Assembly (NCBI RefSeq): GCF_000011385.1 | Contig: NC_005125.1 | Location: 3,472,001-3,536,000, forward strand | Origin: Gloeobacter violaceus PCC 7421 | GTDB lineage: Bacteria > Cyanobacteriota > Cyanobacteriia > Gloeobacterales > Gloeobacteraceae | Length of the DNA: 64,000 nt | Direction: 5' to 3' | Shown: one piece after another, positions 27,663-36,441 of the stretch | Layout of the letters: each line of letters starts with the position of its first letter | Numbering within the stretch: the first letter of the stretch is position 1 | Notes under the pieces: model-generated | Told to the model about the DNA's origin: nothing | Seen by the model: the letters and a program-made list of their open reading frames with translations, nothing else | The model's database searches: none | Made by a program: the position numbers and the translations under genes

Positions 27663-28916
27663 ATGCAGTCCAAAAATTACTTCCGCAAGGGTTTCGGTCT
27701 TAAAGCCGAGGTACAGGACGATCTCAAGGCGGAGTACGAATCTTCGCTCATCCACGAAATTCGCGCCAACGGCTACACACTGCGGCGCGGCGGGGTGACC
27801 GTCCGCCTGGCGGAGGCGTTCGGCTTTTGCTGGGGGGTCGATAAGGCGGTGTCGATGGCCTACGAGACACACCGCATGTTTGCTGGCCGCCAGCTGTGGA
27901 TCACCAACGAGATCATCCACAACCCGCTGGTCAATCAGCACCTGCGCGCGATGGGCATCCGCTTTCTCGACGAAGACGAAAGCGGCCGGCGCGTGCCCAA
28001 GGATTTTGAGCGCGTGAGCGAGAAGGACGTGGTGATCTTGCCCGCCTTCGGCGCCTCTACCCAGGAGATGCAGATCCTTGACGAGAAAAACTGCGTCATC
28101 GTCGATACCACCTGCCCCTGGGTCTCGGCGGTCTGGAACCGGGTGGGCAAGTACGATCGGGCCGAATTCACCTCGATCATCCACGGCAAGTACCAGCACG
28201 AAGAGACGGTGGCGACCGCTTCGCGGGCCCGCCGCTATCTGGTGGTGCTCAACCTGGAGGAGGCCCAGCAGGTGTGCGACTATATCCTCCATGGCGGCGA
28301 TCGCCGGGCGTTTTTGGCCCACTTCGGCATGGCGGCTTGCGAGGGCTTCGACCCCGACCGCGACCTGGTGCGCGTCGGCATCGCCAATCAGACCACGATG
28401 CTCAAGGGCGAGACCGAGCGCATCGGCAAGTTGTTCGAGCGCACGATGATGCGCCGCTACGGCCCCGCAAACCTGGCCGACCACTTCATGAGCCACGACA
28501 CGATCTGCGACGCCACCCAGGAGCGCCAGGACGCCATGTTCAAGCTCGTCGAGGAGCCGCTCGATCTGCTGGTCGTCATCGGCGGCTACAACTCCTCCAA
28601 CACCACCCACCTGCAGGAGATTGCCGTCGAGCGGGGTTTGCCATCTTTTCACATCGACGGGGCTGACCGTCTGGTCTCGGCGCAATTTATCGAGCACCGC
28701 GACTTGCACAGCAAATCGCTGGTGCGCACCAAAAACTGGCTTCCGGCCGGAGAAGTGACCGTCGGGGTAACCGCCGGGGCTTCCACACCCGACCGGGTGG
28801 TAGCCGAGGTGATCGCCCGGATTTTTGAACTGAAGGGCGTAGGCGAGTCGGGCGCCACCGGGGCAATATCCTCCCCGGTGCTCTCAAGCGCCGAGGGTGG
28901 CCCTTCGCTTTCGTAG
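27663..28916 (+). CDS. ispH: 4-hydroxy-3-methylbut-2-enyl diphosphate reductase
   Basis: A 417-residue enzyme of the MEP isoprenoid pathway. The three cluster cysteines lie in [19 protein letters not shown] and [11 protein letters not shown]. Substrate histidines and serines are present in [28 protein letters not shown] and TAGASTPD. The long N-terminal extension ([19 protein letters not shown]) is the plant/cyanobacterial form; the enzyme takes electrons from ferredoxin. The last 25 residues ([14 protein letters not shown]) are a low-complexity tail. Confidence 0.96.
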   Translation: MQSKNYFRKGFGLKAEVQDDLKAEYESSLIHEIRANGYTLRRGGVTVRLAEAFGFCWGVDKAVSMAYETHRMFAGRQLWITNEIIHNPLVNQHLRAMGIRFLDEDESGRRVPKDFERVSEKDVVILPAFGASTQEMQILDEKNCVIVDTTCPWVSAVWNRVGKYDRAEFTSIIHGKYQHEETVATASRARRYLVVLNLEEAQQVCDYILHGGDRRAFLAHFGMAACEGFDPDRDLVRVGIANQTTMLKGETERIGKLFERTMMRRYGPANLADHFMSHDTICDATQERQDAMFKLVEEPLDLLVVIGGYNSSNTTHLQEIAVERGLPSFHIDGADRLVSAQFIEHRDLHSKSLVRTKNWLPAGEVTVGVTAGASTPDRVVAEVIARIFELKGVGESGATGAISSPVLSSAEGGPSLS

Positions 28917-28926
28917 CGCGGCTCTC

Positions 28927-29439
28927 TCAACCGACGCTGTAGGCGGGAACGGCTTCGCGGGCGGCGGGGGGCAGGTGGTGGAACCAGCCGGTCAGGGCGA
29001 TGGCCAGGGCATCGGCGGCGTCGTCGGGTTTGGGCATGGTAATCAACCCCAACTCGCGCTGCACGGCCTCCTGGATGGCGCGCTTGTCGGCGCGGCCGTC
29101 GCCGGTGAGGGCGAGTTTGACCTGGGGCGGACTGAATTCGACATAGGGCACCCCGTGCTGGGCAGCGCACAGGAGCACCACTCCCCGCGCCTGGGCCACC
29201 GAGATCGTGTTGCCCATCTTGTAGAAGAAGAGTTTTTCGATAGCAACCAAGTCGGGCTTGTGGGCGGAAAATAAACTATTAATGTCCTCGTAGATGGCCG
29301 CAAGTCTTGCTTCGAAGGCGGTTTTTGCCGAGGTCTGCACAATGCCGTAGTCGCACACTACCGGCGGAGCGCTGTCAAAAAAGTCGAGCACTCCGTAACC
29401 GAGGATCGCCACGCCCGGATCGAGACCGAGAATCCGCAT
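28927..29439 (-). CDS. ruvC: Holliday junction resolvase RuvC
   Basis: A 170-residue nuclease. The catalytic acids sit in ILGLDPGVAILGYGV (Asp), VAIEKLFFYKMGNT (Glu) and the C-terminal PKPDDAADALAIALTG (two Asp). RuvC cleaves Holliday junctions with RuvAB. ATG 29439 gives the normal family start. It converges on ispH with a 10-bp gap. No ruvA or ruvB is in the window. Confidence 0.96.
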   Translation of the reverse strand: MRILGLDPGVAILGYGVLDFFDSAPPVVCDYGIVQTSAKTAFEARLAAIYEDINSLFSAHKPDLVAIEKLFFYKMGNTISVAQARGVVLLCAAQHGVPYVEFSPPQVKLALTGDGRADKRAIQEAVQRELGLITMPKPDDAADALAIALTGWFHHLPPAAREAVPAYSVG

Positions 29440-29537
29440 GCCGCACATTTTGCAAGATACCGCCCAGACTACAACCTTCGGACACTAAATCTCCAGGGGT
29501 TTACTATCGTCGGGGATGGATATTTGCAGGAGATACC

Positions 29538-29978
29538 ATGTGCTGGGCCAGATGTGGACTGTTGTGCACCGTGTTGCTCCTGGCCGGCTGCGGCGAAGCG
29601 AGCAAAATCGAAATCGCCCTCAAAGATCTCGCCGTCGTCAACTGCCCCCCCGGTACTAAAGGGGGGCCGAGCATCAGCCTCAACGACTCGGTCAACGTGC
29701 CGACGCGCTGCTACCGCATTCGGGGAACAGCGGTCAATCCTGCCGAGAAACCGGCCAAAAATGTCGATGTTTTCGGCAAGATCACCGACGCCAACGGCAC
29801 CCTCGCCATCACCCGGCGGCGGGTGGGTTCGCTGGCTGAGGTCGCGGCGGGGACCAGCCCTTTTGCACTCGATGTCTACCTGCCCGAGACGGCCAAGCCG
29901 CCCTTCAAGCTCGAAAACATGAAAGCGGCGGGTTTTCCCAACCAGGTCGACCGGCGCCAGAACGCCGGGGGCAGCTGA
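29538..29978 (+). CDS. Lipoprotein of a two-member paralogous family
   Basis: A 146-residue protein with a lipoprotein signal (LLLAGCGEAS). ATG 29538 follows AGGAGA. The mature part is a beta-sandwich-like domain: IEIALKDLAVVNCPPG, a second cysteine in TRCYRIRGTAVNP, KNVDVFGKITDANG and VGSLAEVAAGTSPF. The same order of segments occurs in the lipoprotein at 41109-41507, so the two are paralogues. The fold resembles FxLYD-type domains that sit on the outer face of a membrane. Function unknown. The disulfide-like cysteine pair is shared by both. Confidence 0.75.
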   Translation: MCWARCGLLCTVLLLAGCGEASKIEIALKDLAVVNCPPGTKGGPSISLNDSVNVPTRCYRIRGTAVNPAEKPAKNVDVFGKITDANGTLAITRRRVGSLAEVAAGTSPFALDVYLPETAKPPFKLENMKAAGFPNQVDRRQNAGGS

Positions 29979-29999
29979 GCATCGGCAGAATCCGGGGCC

Positions 30000-30185
30000 T
30001 CAGGTCGCCAGACGAAAAGCCTGCGATTCAAGGGCGAGCACCACCGGGCCGTACTCGTCCCCTTCGTCCAGTTCAATAATCCACAGCCCGGAGCGATCGA
30101 GGGCGCGGATGCGGCCGAGTTGTCCCCAGTAGCACTCGTAGAGGACAATCACCTGCCGGCCTAAAAAGCTGAGTCCCTGTAACAT
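30000..30185 (-). CDS. Small SH3-like hypothetical protein
   Basis: A 61-residue protein rich in aromatic and beta-prone residues (LGRQVIVLYECYWGQLGRIRALDRSG). The start ATG 30185 lies directly against AGGAG without a spacer, which is unusual. The short-strand pattern with GLWIIELDEGDEYGPVVL suggests a small beta-barrel. It is convergent with the lipoprotein (22 bp) and divergent from the AT-hook gene. Not recognised by name. Confidence 0.5.
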   Translation of the reverse strand: MLQGLSFLGRQVIVLYECYWGQLGRIRALDRSGLWIIELDEGDEYGPVVLALESQAFRLAT

Positions 30186-30261
30186 CTCCTACTTCGCTCC
30201 CACCGTGTGCCCCGTAACCTACTGACATTGCGCCCCGCTGGTCCGTGCCCGGACCGGTTGT

Positions 30262-30267
30262 TATAAT
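30262..30267 (+). promoter_or_regulatory. Consensus -10 element upstream of the AT-hook gene
   Basis: TATAAT lies 77 bp before the ATG at 30344. No good -35 is visible at 17 bp, so an activator may be needed. Confidence 0.4.
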
Positions 30268-30343
30268 TTATTCCGTGAAAGTCGGTTTTGAGTGTATTTT
30301 ACATAGCAAAAGTCAAAATATCGCGGAATCCTACATAGCTATC

Positions 30344-30820
30344 ATGCCGAAGGCCACGGGGGAGAAGAAAAAGGGCAAGACCGGGCGACCAAAAAAGTTT
30401 GGACGTCCCTCGAAATCTTATTATCTGGTCTTACCCGAGGATGTGGTCACTCGCCTGCGCGAGATCGACCCCGACATGGCGACGGCGATCGTCAAGCTGG
30501 TCGAGGGCACCCAGTTCACCCCGGTACCCGACGGTGTCGAGGTGCACCTGCTGGCTCCGGAGACGGCGCTGGTGTGGGTGGGGGAGATTGCCCCGCTGCT
30601 GAGCTGGCCGGGAGTTTTCCTGCACAAAGTCGAGGTGGGTCGCTTTTTGCTCGTGCTCGACCGCCACTACGACCTGGCGCGCTTCGAACTTGATGTGCGC
30701 GACTGGATCGAAGCGGGAAAATCTACCGGCGAGGAGGCCGGCGCTTTTGAGAAACTGGCCGAGGGCTTGCGCCAGATGCGCCTACAAAACCAGTCGCTGC
30801 GCGGTGCTACCTTTTTGTAA
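30344..30820 (+). CDS. AT-hook-like putative DNA-binding protein
   Basis: A 158-residue protein from ATG 30344. The N-terminus KKKGKTGRPKKFGRPSKS has two GRP-type AT-hook cores in a basic context, suited to minor-groove binding of AT-rich DNA. A possible ribbon-helix-helix follows (SYYLVLPEDVVTRLREI). The C-terminal half contains a helical stretch ending KLAEGLRQMRLQNQSL. It lies just upstream of fur (111 bp) in the same orientation. I know no family that fits exactly; a nucleoid-type or regulatory role is inferred only from the basic motif. Confidence 0.6.
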   Translation: MPKATGEKKKGKTGRPKKFGRPSKSYYLVLPEDVVTRLREIDPDMATAIVKLVEGTQFTPVPDGVEVHLLAPETALVWVGEIAPLLSWPGVFLHKVEVGRFLLVLDRHYDLARFELDVRDWIEAGKSTGEEAGAFEKLAEGLRQMRLQNQSLRGATFL

Positions 30821-30931
30821 CAAATTGTAGACAATGGATCACATTTATTTAGATCTCTGCCGGTCGGGGTTGCCCATTCCCGGTTCTGCTCGTGTATATT
30901 GTCAATAAGCAAAGCTTTTTGAGAACGGCCC

Positions 30932-31393
30932 ATGGTCAACTCTACCCAATACACATCGGCGGCCCTCAAAGCGGAACTCAATTCGAAGGGCTGGCGGATG
31001 ACTCCCCAGCGCGAGACGATTTTGAAGGTGTTCCAGGAGTTGCCGGAGGGCAATCACCTCAATGCCGAGGAGCTGCACGCACGGCTGGAGACATCGAGCG
31101 GCATCAGCCTTTCGACGGTTTACCGCACGTTGAAGCTGATGGCGCGCATGGGCATCCTGCGCGAGCTTGAACTGGCCGAAGGCCACAAGCACTACGAAAT
31201 CAACCAGCCCTATCCGCACCACCACCACCATCTGGTCTGCGTCAAGTGCTACCGCACCATCGAATTTAAGAGCAACCCGATTCTCACCATCGGCTCGAAG
31301 GCGGCCACCGAGCGCGGTTTCAAGCTGCTCGACTGCCAGCTGACCATCCACGCGGTTTGCCCGGAGTGCCAGCGCTCGATCGTGCCGATCTAG
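30932..31393 (+). CDS. fur: Ferric uptake regulator Fur
   Basis: A 153-residue metal-dependent repressor. The winged helix (LKAELNSKGWRMTPQRETILKVF and SGISLSTVYRTLKLM) is followed by the metal sites: PYPHHHHHLVCVKCYRT with the histidine cluster and first CxxC, and VCPECQRS with the second CxxC for structural zinc. It should sense iron and repress uptake genes. Many start codons fit; ATG 30932 is used. The position far from the FTR1 cluster does not exclude control of it. Confidence 0.95.
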   Translation: MVNSTQYTSAALKAELNSKGWRMTPQRETILKVFQELPEGNHLNAEELHARLETSSGISLSTVYRTLKLMARMGILRELELAEGHKHYEINQPYPHHHHHLVCVKCYRTIEFKSNPILTIGSKAATERGFKLLDCQLTIHAVCPECQRSIVPI

Positions 31394-31418
31394 CGGCCCC
31401 CGCCCTTAAAATGGGGCG

Positions 31419-33125
31419 ATGATTTCCCGCCGGTTGTTTTCTTTGTGCGCCCTGGGTGGGCTGTGGCCGCTGCTGCAGCCTGCTTTTGCCCTCGCCCGCG
31501 TTCACCACAACTGGGTGGAGCGCACCCTGGCGGGCCTGAGCCTCGAAGCGAAAATCGGCCAAGTCATGATGCCGATGCTCGAATCGCCCGAGGAGGGGCG
31601 CGTGCTGGTCGAGCGCTTTGGGGTGGGGGGATTGATCATTTACCGCACTGGGGCGCGCGCCCTGGCGGAGCAACTCAACGCCCTGCAGGCGCTGAGTGCG
31701 GTGCCGCTGTTGGTGAGCGCCGATTTTGAGCGCGGGGTGGGCGCTTACATCGACGGGGCCACGGACCTGCCCATCGCCATGGCCCTGGGGGCGGCGGGAG
31801 ACGCGGCTCTGGCCCGCACGGCGGGCGAGATTACCGCCCGCGAGGCGCGCGCCCTGGGGGTGCACGTCGTCTTTGCGCCGGTACTCGATGTCAACAACAA
31901 CCCGCGCAACCCGATCATCAACGTGCGCTCCTTCGGCCAGTCGCCCGATTTGGTGAGCCGCCTGGGGGCGGCCTACATCGCGGGGCTGGAGGCTCAGGGG
32001 GCGATGGCCACCGCCAAGCACTTCCCCGGCCACGGTAACGTCAGCGCCGACACCCACCGCGAACTGGCGGCCCTTCCAGGCAACCTGGTCGCTCTAGAAC
32101 AAGTCGAACTGAAGCCCTTTCGCAGCGTGCTCGCCGGCCGCGCTCCCCACGGGGTCATGGCCGCCCACCTCTGGGTGCAGGCTATCGATCCCGAGCCGGT
32201 GCCCGCCACCTGCTCATCCCGAGTGATCGAGGGGTTTTTGCGGCGGCAGTTGGGCTTTGGCGGCCTGGTCTACACCGATTCGCTCGGGATGGGAGCGGTC
32301 ATCGAGTACGCGAAGGGCGATTATGCCCGCGCCCAACTGCTCGCCCTCGAAGCGGGCTGCGACGTGCTGGTCATTCCGACCGGGCTGAATGCTAAAGGTG
32401 AGCATTCGCCGCTGGTGGGCGTCGAGATTGGTACCAAAGCCATCAAGACGGCGCTGCGCGCGGGGCGCCTGAGCGAAGCGCGGCTCGACCGCTCGGTGCG
32501 CCGCATTCTTGAAGCCAAAGCCTGGGCGGGTCTGGATCGCTCCTCACAAGTCAATCTGGCTGGTCTCGCCATTCTGGGCAATCCTGCCCACCAGCAGGCG
32601 GCCGAGCGCATCGCCCGCCGCGCCCTCACCCTGGTGCAAGATCGGGTTCCCCTGTTGCCGCTTGCCCCCGAACGCCGGTTGGGGGTGGTGAGCCTCACCA
32701 ACTTCGAAGGGGCGGGAGCCTTCGGCCGCGACAGCGACGAATTTGTCCCTGCCCTCGGGCAGTTGCGCCCCTTCGAGCACGTCCGTCTATCACTGGTACC
32801 CACCCCCGCCGAACTGGAGACCGCCCGCACCCTGGCGCGCGGCTGCGATGTGTTGGTGGTGGCCGCCTACTTGAAAGTCTTCGTGGGCGACAACAGCGCG
32901 GATCTGGCCCCGGCGCACCTGAAGGCGCTCGAGGACCTGCGGGCTGTCAATCCGCGCATCGTATTCATCTCGTTTGGAAGTCCTTACGCTCTTGCAGCCG
33001 TCCGGCCGTTGCCGACGCTGATTTGCGCCTACGACGATTCCAAAGCGAGTCAGGTGAGTGCCGCCGCCGCCCTGGTGTCAGATCGGCCCTGGAGCGGAAG
33101 ACTGCCTGTCAGTATCGAGCGTTAA
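31419..33125 (+). CDS. GH3 beta-N-acetylhexosaminidase-like protein (NagZ-type)
   Basis: A 568-residue glycosidase of family 3. An N-terminal signal segment (MISRRLFSLCALGGLWPLL) suggests export. The NagZ set is present: KIGQVMMPML, VSADFERGVGAYI, GVHVVFAPVLDVN, KHFPGHGNVSADTH with the acid/base histidine loop, and the nucleophile aspartate in VYTDSLGMGAV. The C-terminal third is the second GH3 domain. Substrate is probably murein or chitooligosaccharide. It begins 25 bp after fur. Confidence 0.92.
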   Translation: MISRRLFSLCALGGLWPLLQPAFALARVHHNWVERTLAGLSLEAKIGQVMMPMLESPEEGRVLVERFGVGGLIIYRTGARALAEQLNALQALSAVPLLVSADFERGVGAYIDGATDLPIAMALGAAGDAALARTAGEITAREARALGVHVVFAPVLDVNNNPRNPIINVRSFGQSPDLVSRLGAAYIAGLEAQGAMATAKHFPGHGNVSADTHRELAALPGNLVALEQVELKPFRSVLAGRAPHGVMAAHLWVQAIDPEPVPATCSSRVIEGFLRRQLGFGGLVYTDSLGMGAVIEYAKGDYARAQLLALEAGCDVLVIPTGLNAKGEHSPLVGVEIGTKAIKTALRAGRLSEARLDRSVRRILEAKAWAGLDRSSQVNLAGLAILGNPAHQQAAERIARRALTLVQDRVPLLPLAPERRLGVVSLTNFEGAGAFGRDSDEFVPALGQLRPFEHVRLSLVPTPAELETARTLARGCDVLVVAAYLKVFVGDNSADLAPAHLKALEDLRAVNPRIVFISFGSPYALAAVRPLPTLICAYDDSKASQVSAAAALVSDRPWSGRLPVSIER

Positions 33126-33152
33126 ACCCCGAGTTGCTTTGGAGAAGAAAGC

Positions 33153-33620
33153 ATGCCCGTAATCACCCCAGATCGATTTGTAGTCGAAGAGAATCCTGCC
33201 CAGGCGTCCGCAGAACTTGACCGCGCGCTCTGGATTAGTGAAGCCGGTGGACTCACCCAATTTGGTGGTTTCATCGAGGAGCTGCAGCCTGGCTCCCGCT
33301 CGTCGATCAAGCATTGGCACAGCGCTGAGGATGAAATGGTCTTTGTCCTTGAAGGCGAGATCACTGTCATCGAAGGAACCGAGGAGAAACTGCTGCGGCC
33401 CGGCGACGCCGCGACATTCTGCGCCGGGGTTCCGATCGGTCACTTTCTTGAAAATCGCAGTGCGTCGGTCACACGATGCCTTGTTGTCGGTACCCGCGCT
33501 CCGATCGACAAGATCACCTATCCTGACCATGATCGAGTCTGCCACCGCGACCGGTCACTGCCAGACGACATCTGGACAAACCGTGCGGGAGAACCCGCGC
33601 GCAGTCCGTACTCTAAGTAG
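33153..33620 (+). CDS. Cupin-domain protein
   Basis: A 155-residue protein with a single cupin barrel: metal motif 1 KHWHSAEDEMVFVLEGE and motif 2 LRPGDAATFCAG...GHFLEN. Metal ligands His, His, Glu are present in motif 1 and the final His in GHF. The reaction is unknown. The gene starts after GGAGAAAG and is followed 87 bp later by an attC-like half site, so it may have come as a mobile cassette; its base use is not obviously different from its neighbours. Confidence 0.88.
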   Translation: MPVITPDRFVVEENPAQASAELDRALWISEAGGLTQFGGFIEELQPGSRSSIKHWHSAEDEMVFVLEGEITVIEGTEEKLLRPGDAATFCAGVPIGHFLENRSASVTRCLVVGTRAPIDKITYPDHDRVCHRDRSLPDDIWTNRAGEPARSPYSK

Positions 33621-33706
33621 GTCTCTGATGACTTGACGTCCACTCAAGTACCTAAGGCGGTTGCTTCTGCCCTTGCAGCCATATACCAGCGCGCAACTTG
33701 GGCGAC

Positions 33707-33765
33707 GCCTAACAAGGCGCTGCACCCGACCCTCACGCTTCCTACGCTCGCGGCTTGCGAGTCGG
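33707..33765 (+). repeat. attC-like half site (integron-type recombination site remnant)
   Basis: GCCTAAC (33707-33713) followed by AAGGCGCTGCACCCGAC resembles the left side of gene-cassette attC sites. CCGAC at 33726-33730 pairs with GTCGG at 33761-33765 to make the start of the hairpin. The right-hand GTTAGGC core is missing, so the site is at best degenerate. Confidence 0.4.
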
Positions 33766-33832
33766 CCATCTACGGCGTGCTGTTCGCGCCCAAGCGGCGG
33801 GCCGGCTGGAGCGCTCCCGGGATATTCGCGCG

Positions 33833-33973
33833 ATGGCCCGGTTTTTTCTGGCGACCCGGGGAGCGATCGCCCTGATGCATCGGGCGACTGGCAACCTGGA
33901 TGCTGTGCGCGATATTGCGAAGGTGGCCCTTTCGGTCTTCGATGCCCCCGCAGCAGATCCAGAGACTGCCTAG
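33833..33973 (+). pseudogene. Fragment of unidentified helical protein
   Basis: An open stretch of 46 codons beginning ATG 33833 that reads ARFFLATRGAIALMHRATG and ends at a stop overlapping the convergent Uma2 gene. It looks like the C-terminal end of a longer protein whose 5' part is absent; upstream frames are broken. It lies just after the attC-like half site. I could not name the family. Confidence 0.35.
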
Positions 33974-34824
33974 AGATTATCGGGATCCACTCCCAAAGCT
34001 TTCAGTCGCTCCGCCAGGGCCGCAGCCCGTTGCTCGGCTTGCTCAGCCCGTTGGCGTTCTTGAGTTGCGAGGCGTTCGGCTTGCTCGGCCCGCATTCGCT
34101 CCTGGGCGGCCTGCTGCTCGGCTTGTTCGGCCCGCATCCGCTCCTGGGCGGCAAACCGCTCGGCTAATTGCCGTTCGCGTTCGGCCTCGGTGGCAACCCA
34201 TTCGCCATCGCCGTCGTACCAGCGCAGCCAAGTGCGCCTGACACCAGCAAAGTCTCCCTGCCAGAGTCCCAGACCGATCTGCAGTTCTTCTATCCACAAC
34301 CTCGATTCGAATAATTCCCGGTAGGCCGTACCCTGCAGCTGGAACGTTCGAAACACATCGCCGTTGCGATCGAACAGCACATAGTAGGGCACGCGCAGGA
34401 TGCTTTCGTAGACTTCCCACTTGCTGGGCGGCTCACGGCCCCGCAGAGTTTCGCCTTGATCTTCTTCCTGGGTGCTGGGCGAGAGCAATTCGACAATCAC
34501 GACCGGAGCGCGGCCTTCCTGCCAGAACACATAACTCAGGCGGCCTTCGTCCACCAGGCGCGGCACGCCCACCACCGCAAACCAGTCGGGGCGTTTGTGG
34601 TATCGGGGATGGAGCGGGTCGTAGTAGAGATTGAGATCGGAGGCGCTGAAGACGCGTTCGGGCGGGTAGGTGGCAGGTACAAAAGTTTGCGAGAGCAATT
34701 GCGGCTGCCAGCTGTGAAACTCGTCGGGCAAGCCGGGCTCCTCGGGATCTTCGCTCGGAAGATCGTACATGGTCGGGAGCGTCTGCTTCGGCGGCAATGG
34801 GTAAGCGGGCTGCATAAAGGTCAT
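33970..34824 (-). CDS. Uma2-family (DUF820) endonuclease-like protein
   Basis: A 284-residue protein. The PD-(D/E)XK-type core shows YYDPLHPRYHKRPDWFAVVG, PVVIVELLSPSTQEED and KWEVYESILRVPYYVLFD, the typical DUF820 order with the catalytic Asp, Glu and Lys. The C-terminal third is a coiled coil of 14-residue repeats (QAEQQAAQERMRAE), encoded by three 42-bp DNA repeats. DUF820 genes occur in dozens of copies in cyanobacteria; their biological role is unknown. It starts at ATG 34824, with ATG 34815 as an alternative. Confidence 0.9.
   Translation of the reverse strand: MTFMQPAYPLPPKQTLPTMYDLPSEDPEEPGLPDEFHSWQPQLLSQTFVPATYPPERVFSASDLNLYYDPLHPRYHKRPDWFAVVGVPRLVDEGRLSYVFWQEGRAPVVIVELLSPSTQEEDQGETLRGREPPSKWEVYESILRVPYYVLFDRNGDVFRTFQLQGTAYRELFESRLWIEELQIGLGLWQGDFAGVRRTWLRWYDGDGEWVATEAERERQLAERFAAQERMRAEQAEQQAAQERMRAEQAERLATQERQRAEQAEQRAAALAERLKALGVDPDNL
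34037..34162. repeat. Three 42-bp direct repeats inside the Uma2 gene
   Basis: Units at 34037-34078, 34079-34120 and 34121-34162 are imperfect copies coding the 14-residue coiled-coil motif. The last two are nearly identical. Length variation between strains is likely. Confidence 0.8.
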
Positions 34825-34872
34825 CGCCGTACACCTCGCCTCGGGGCCGGACAGACCCAGTATACCCAGGCC

Positions 34873-36441
34873 CTAGGGACCGCTCACCAGGCGCGGCGCG
34901 GGCAGGGGCAGGCAACTCGTCTCCAGGTTGGTGGCGGGGCCTTCGCGGGTGGCGTACATCGAAGAGCCCGCCGGGGGCAGTTCGCGGTATTCGTTGAAAG
35001 CCGCTGCTTTGCAGTTCAAGATCTCGGCTTTTTGGATGGTGTCGCCGACTTTGAGCTGGCGGAGGGTACGGATGCCCTGGGTGATGTAGCCGAAGTTGGC
35101 GTACTTGCCGTCGGAGAGGTTCTTGCCGGTCGGGTTGAGTTCGGGGTCGGAGAAGGAGATGAAAAACTGGCTGGAGGCGGAATTCGGATCTTTTTCGTAG
35201 CGCGCCATTGAGAACACTCCCGGCGGGCCGTAGTACAGCGCCGGGTAGCTCTCGATGGTCTTGCCGTAGGGCACCGGCTTCCAGTCGTCGGCAATATAGC
35301 GCTTATGCAGGTTGCTCATCTCCTCGCGCAGCTTGATGGGGTCGAGTTCGAAGCGATCCTGGACGTAGTCGACGCGCCGCTGGATGACCTGCGAAGCGGT
35401 GATCTCGGCTTCTTTGCGCGCCGGGCGCACCTCCATCGGAATCGTGCGCAATTTGCCGGTAGCCGGGTCGGTGAAGCCGCCGGTGCCCTTGCCGCTGGGG
35501 TCACCCGTCTGCACCAGGTTGAACCGCTCGGCGCGGGTGATCTTCAGGCCGTTGTAGAAGCCCCGTTGCACCAGATCTAGAAAGTTGCCGGCGGTCACCG
35601 GGGCGTTGAAGCCGTCCACCAGGGCCACGAAGGGGCCGCGGTCGGTGGTGAAGCGCACCATCGCCCAGCCCCCCTCCAGTCTGGGCAAATTGCGGTACTC
35701 GGCGGGCACCTCGGGCCGGAACTCCTCGAGGAGCGCCAGTTCCAATAAGTCGAGATACCAGAAAGTCCGCCGCGCCTGGAGGGTCGAACCGGTGATGTCC
35801 TTTGCCTGAATCTTGTCTTCGAGGGCGCGGATGTTGGCGCGCACCTGGGCAATCGCCTGCACGGCCCGATTGCGCGCATTGGCGGGAACACGGGCGAGGA
35901 TCTGCGGTTCGTAGCGGTTGAGCAAATCCACCACCCGGGCGGTGCGCTCCTTCGCTTCCAGCCAGCCGCCGTCTTTGAGTGGTTCGGCGATCTGCTCCAG
36001 GGCCTTTTCGATCTCCCAGACTTCCGGGCCGGTGTCCGGCAGCGAGCGGCGCAGGGCCACTTCGTCCTCGCGCACCGGATCGCCGCCGCGCAGGCTCTTG
36101 ATGAGCGTCGCGTCGTCCTGGGTACTGATATCCTGCAGGTTATTGGTCCAGAACACCAGGCCAGTGAGGGCGACGGCCGTCACACCCACCAATCCCAGGG
36201 TCAACCACACCGGGGTGAGGTTAAGCTGCTTGCGTTCAGAGGCCGCTTTGACAGGCGGCGGGGCCTGCCAGGCGGCGGCGAATATTTTGTCGAAGCTGGC
36301 GCGGTCCACCGAGGCCGGGGCCAGTTCCCGCCGGTAATAGTCATCAAGAATCCGGCGGCGCTCCTCGGGCGGGAGGGCTTGAAACTCCGCGGTCTGGGTA
36401 AGTTGCTCCAGTTCGTTGATTTTTTGTTCTACCGCGCTCAT
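34873..36441 (-). CDS. Cyclophilin-type peptidyl-prolyl isomerase, CYP38/TLP40-like
   Basis: A 522-residue protein. The N-terminal cytoplasmic part is followed by a single membrane anchor (VWLTLGLVGVTAVALTGLVFW), a helical region like the PsbQ-type bundle of plant CYP38 (LLNRYEPQILARVPANARN), and a cyclophilin barrel (YRNLPRLEGGWAMVRF, APVTAGNFLDLV, RYEKDPNSASSQFFIS). The classical catalytic Arg region is altered, as in CYP38. Plant CYP38 helps assemble photosystem II. ATG 36441 overlaps the stop of the metal permease by four bases (ATGA), so the two are translated together. A longer open frame upstream is only a shadow of the permease. Confidence 0.85.
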   Translation of the reverse strand: MSAVEQKINELEQLTQTAEFQALPPEERRRILDDYYRRELAPASVDRASFDKIFAAAWQAPPPVKAASERKQLNLTPVWLTLGLVGVTAVALTGLVFWTNNLQDISTQDDATLIKSLRGGDPVREDEVALRRSLPDTGPEVWEIEKALEQIAEPLKDGGWLEAKERTARVVDLLNRYEPQILARVPANARNRAVQAIAQVRANIRALEDKIQAKDITGSTLQARRTFWYLDLLELALLEEFRPEVPAEYRNLPRLEGGWAMVRFTTDRGPFVALVDGFNAPVTAGNFLDLVQRGFYNGLKITRAERFNLVQTGDPSGKGTGGFTDPATGKLRTIPMEVRPARKEAEITASQVIQRRVDYVQDRFELDPIKLREEMSNLHKRYIADDWKPVPYGKTIESYPALYYGPPGVFSMARYEKDPNSASSQFFISFSDPELNPTGKNLSDGKYANFGYITQGIRTLRQLKVGDTIQKAEILNCKAAAFNEYRELPPAGSSMYATREGPATNLETSCLPLPAPRLVSGP

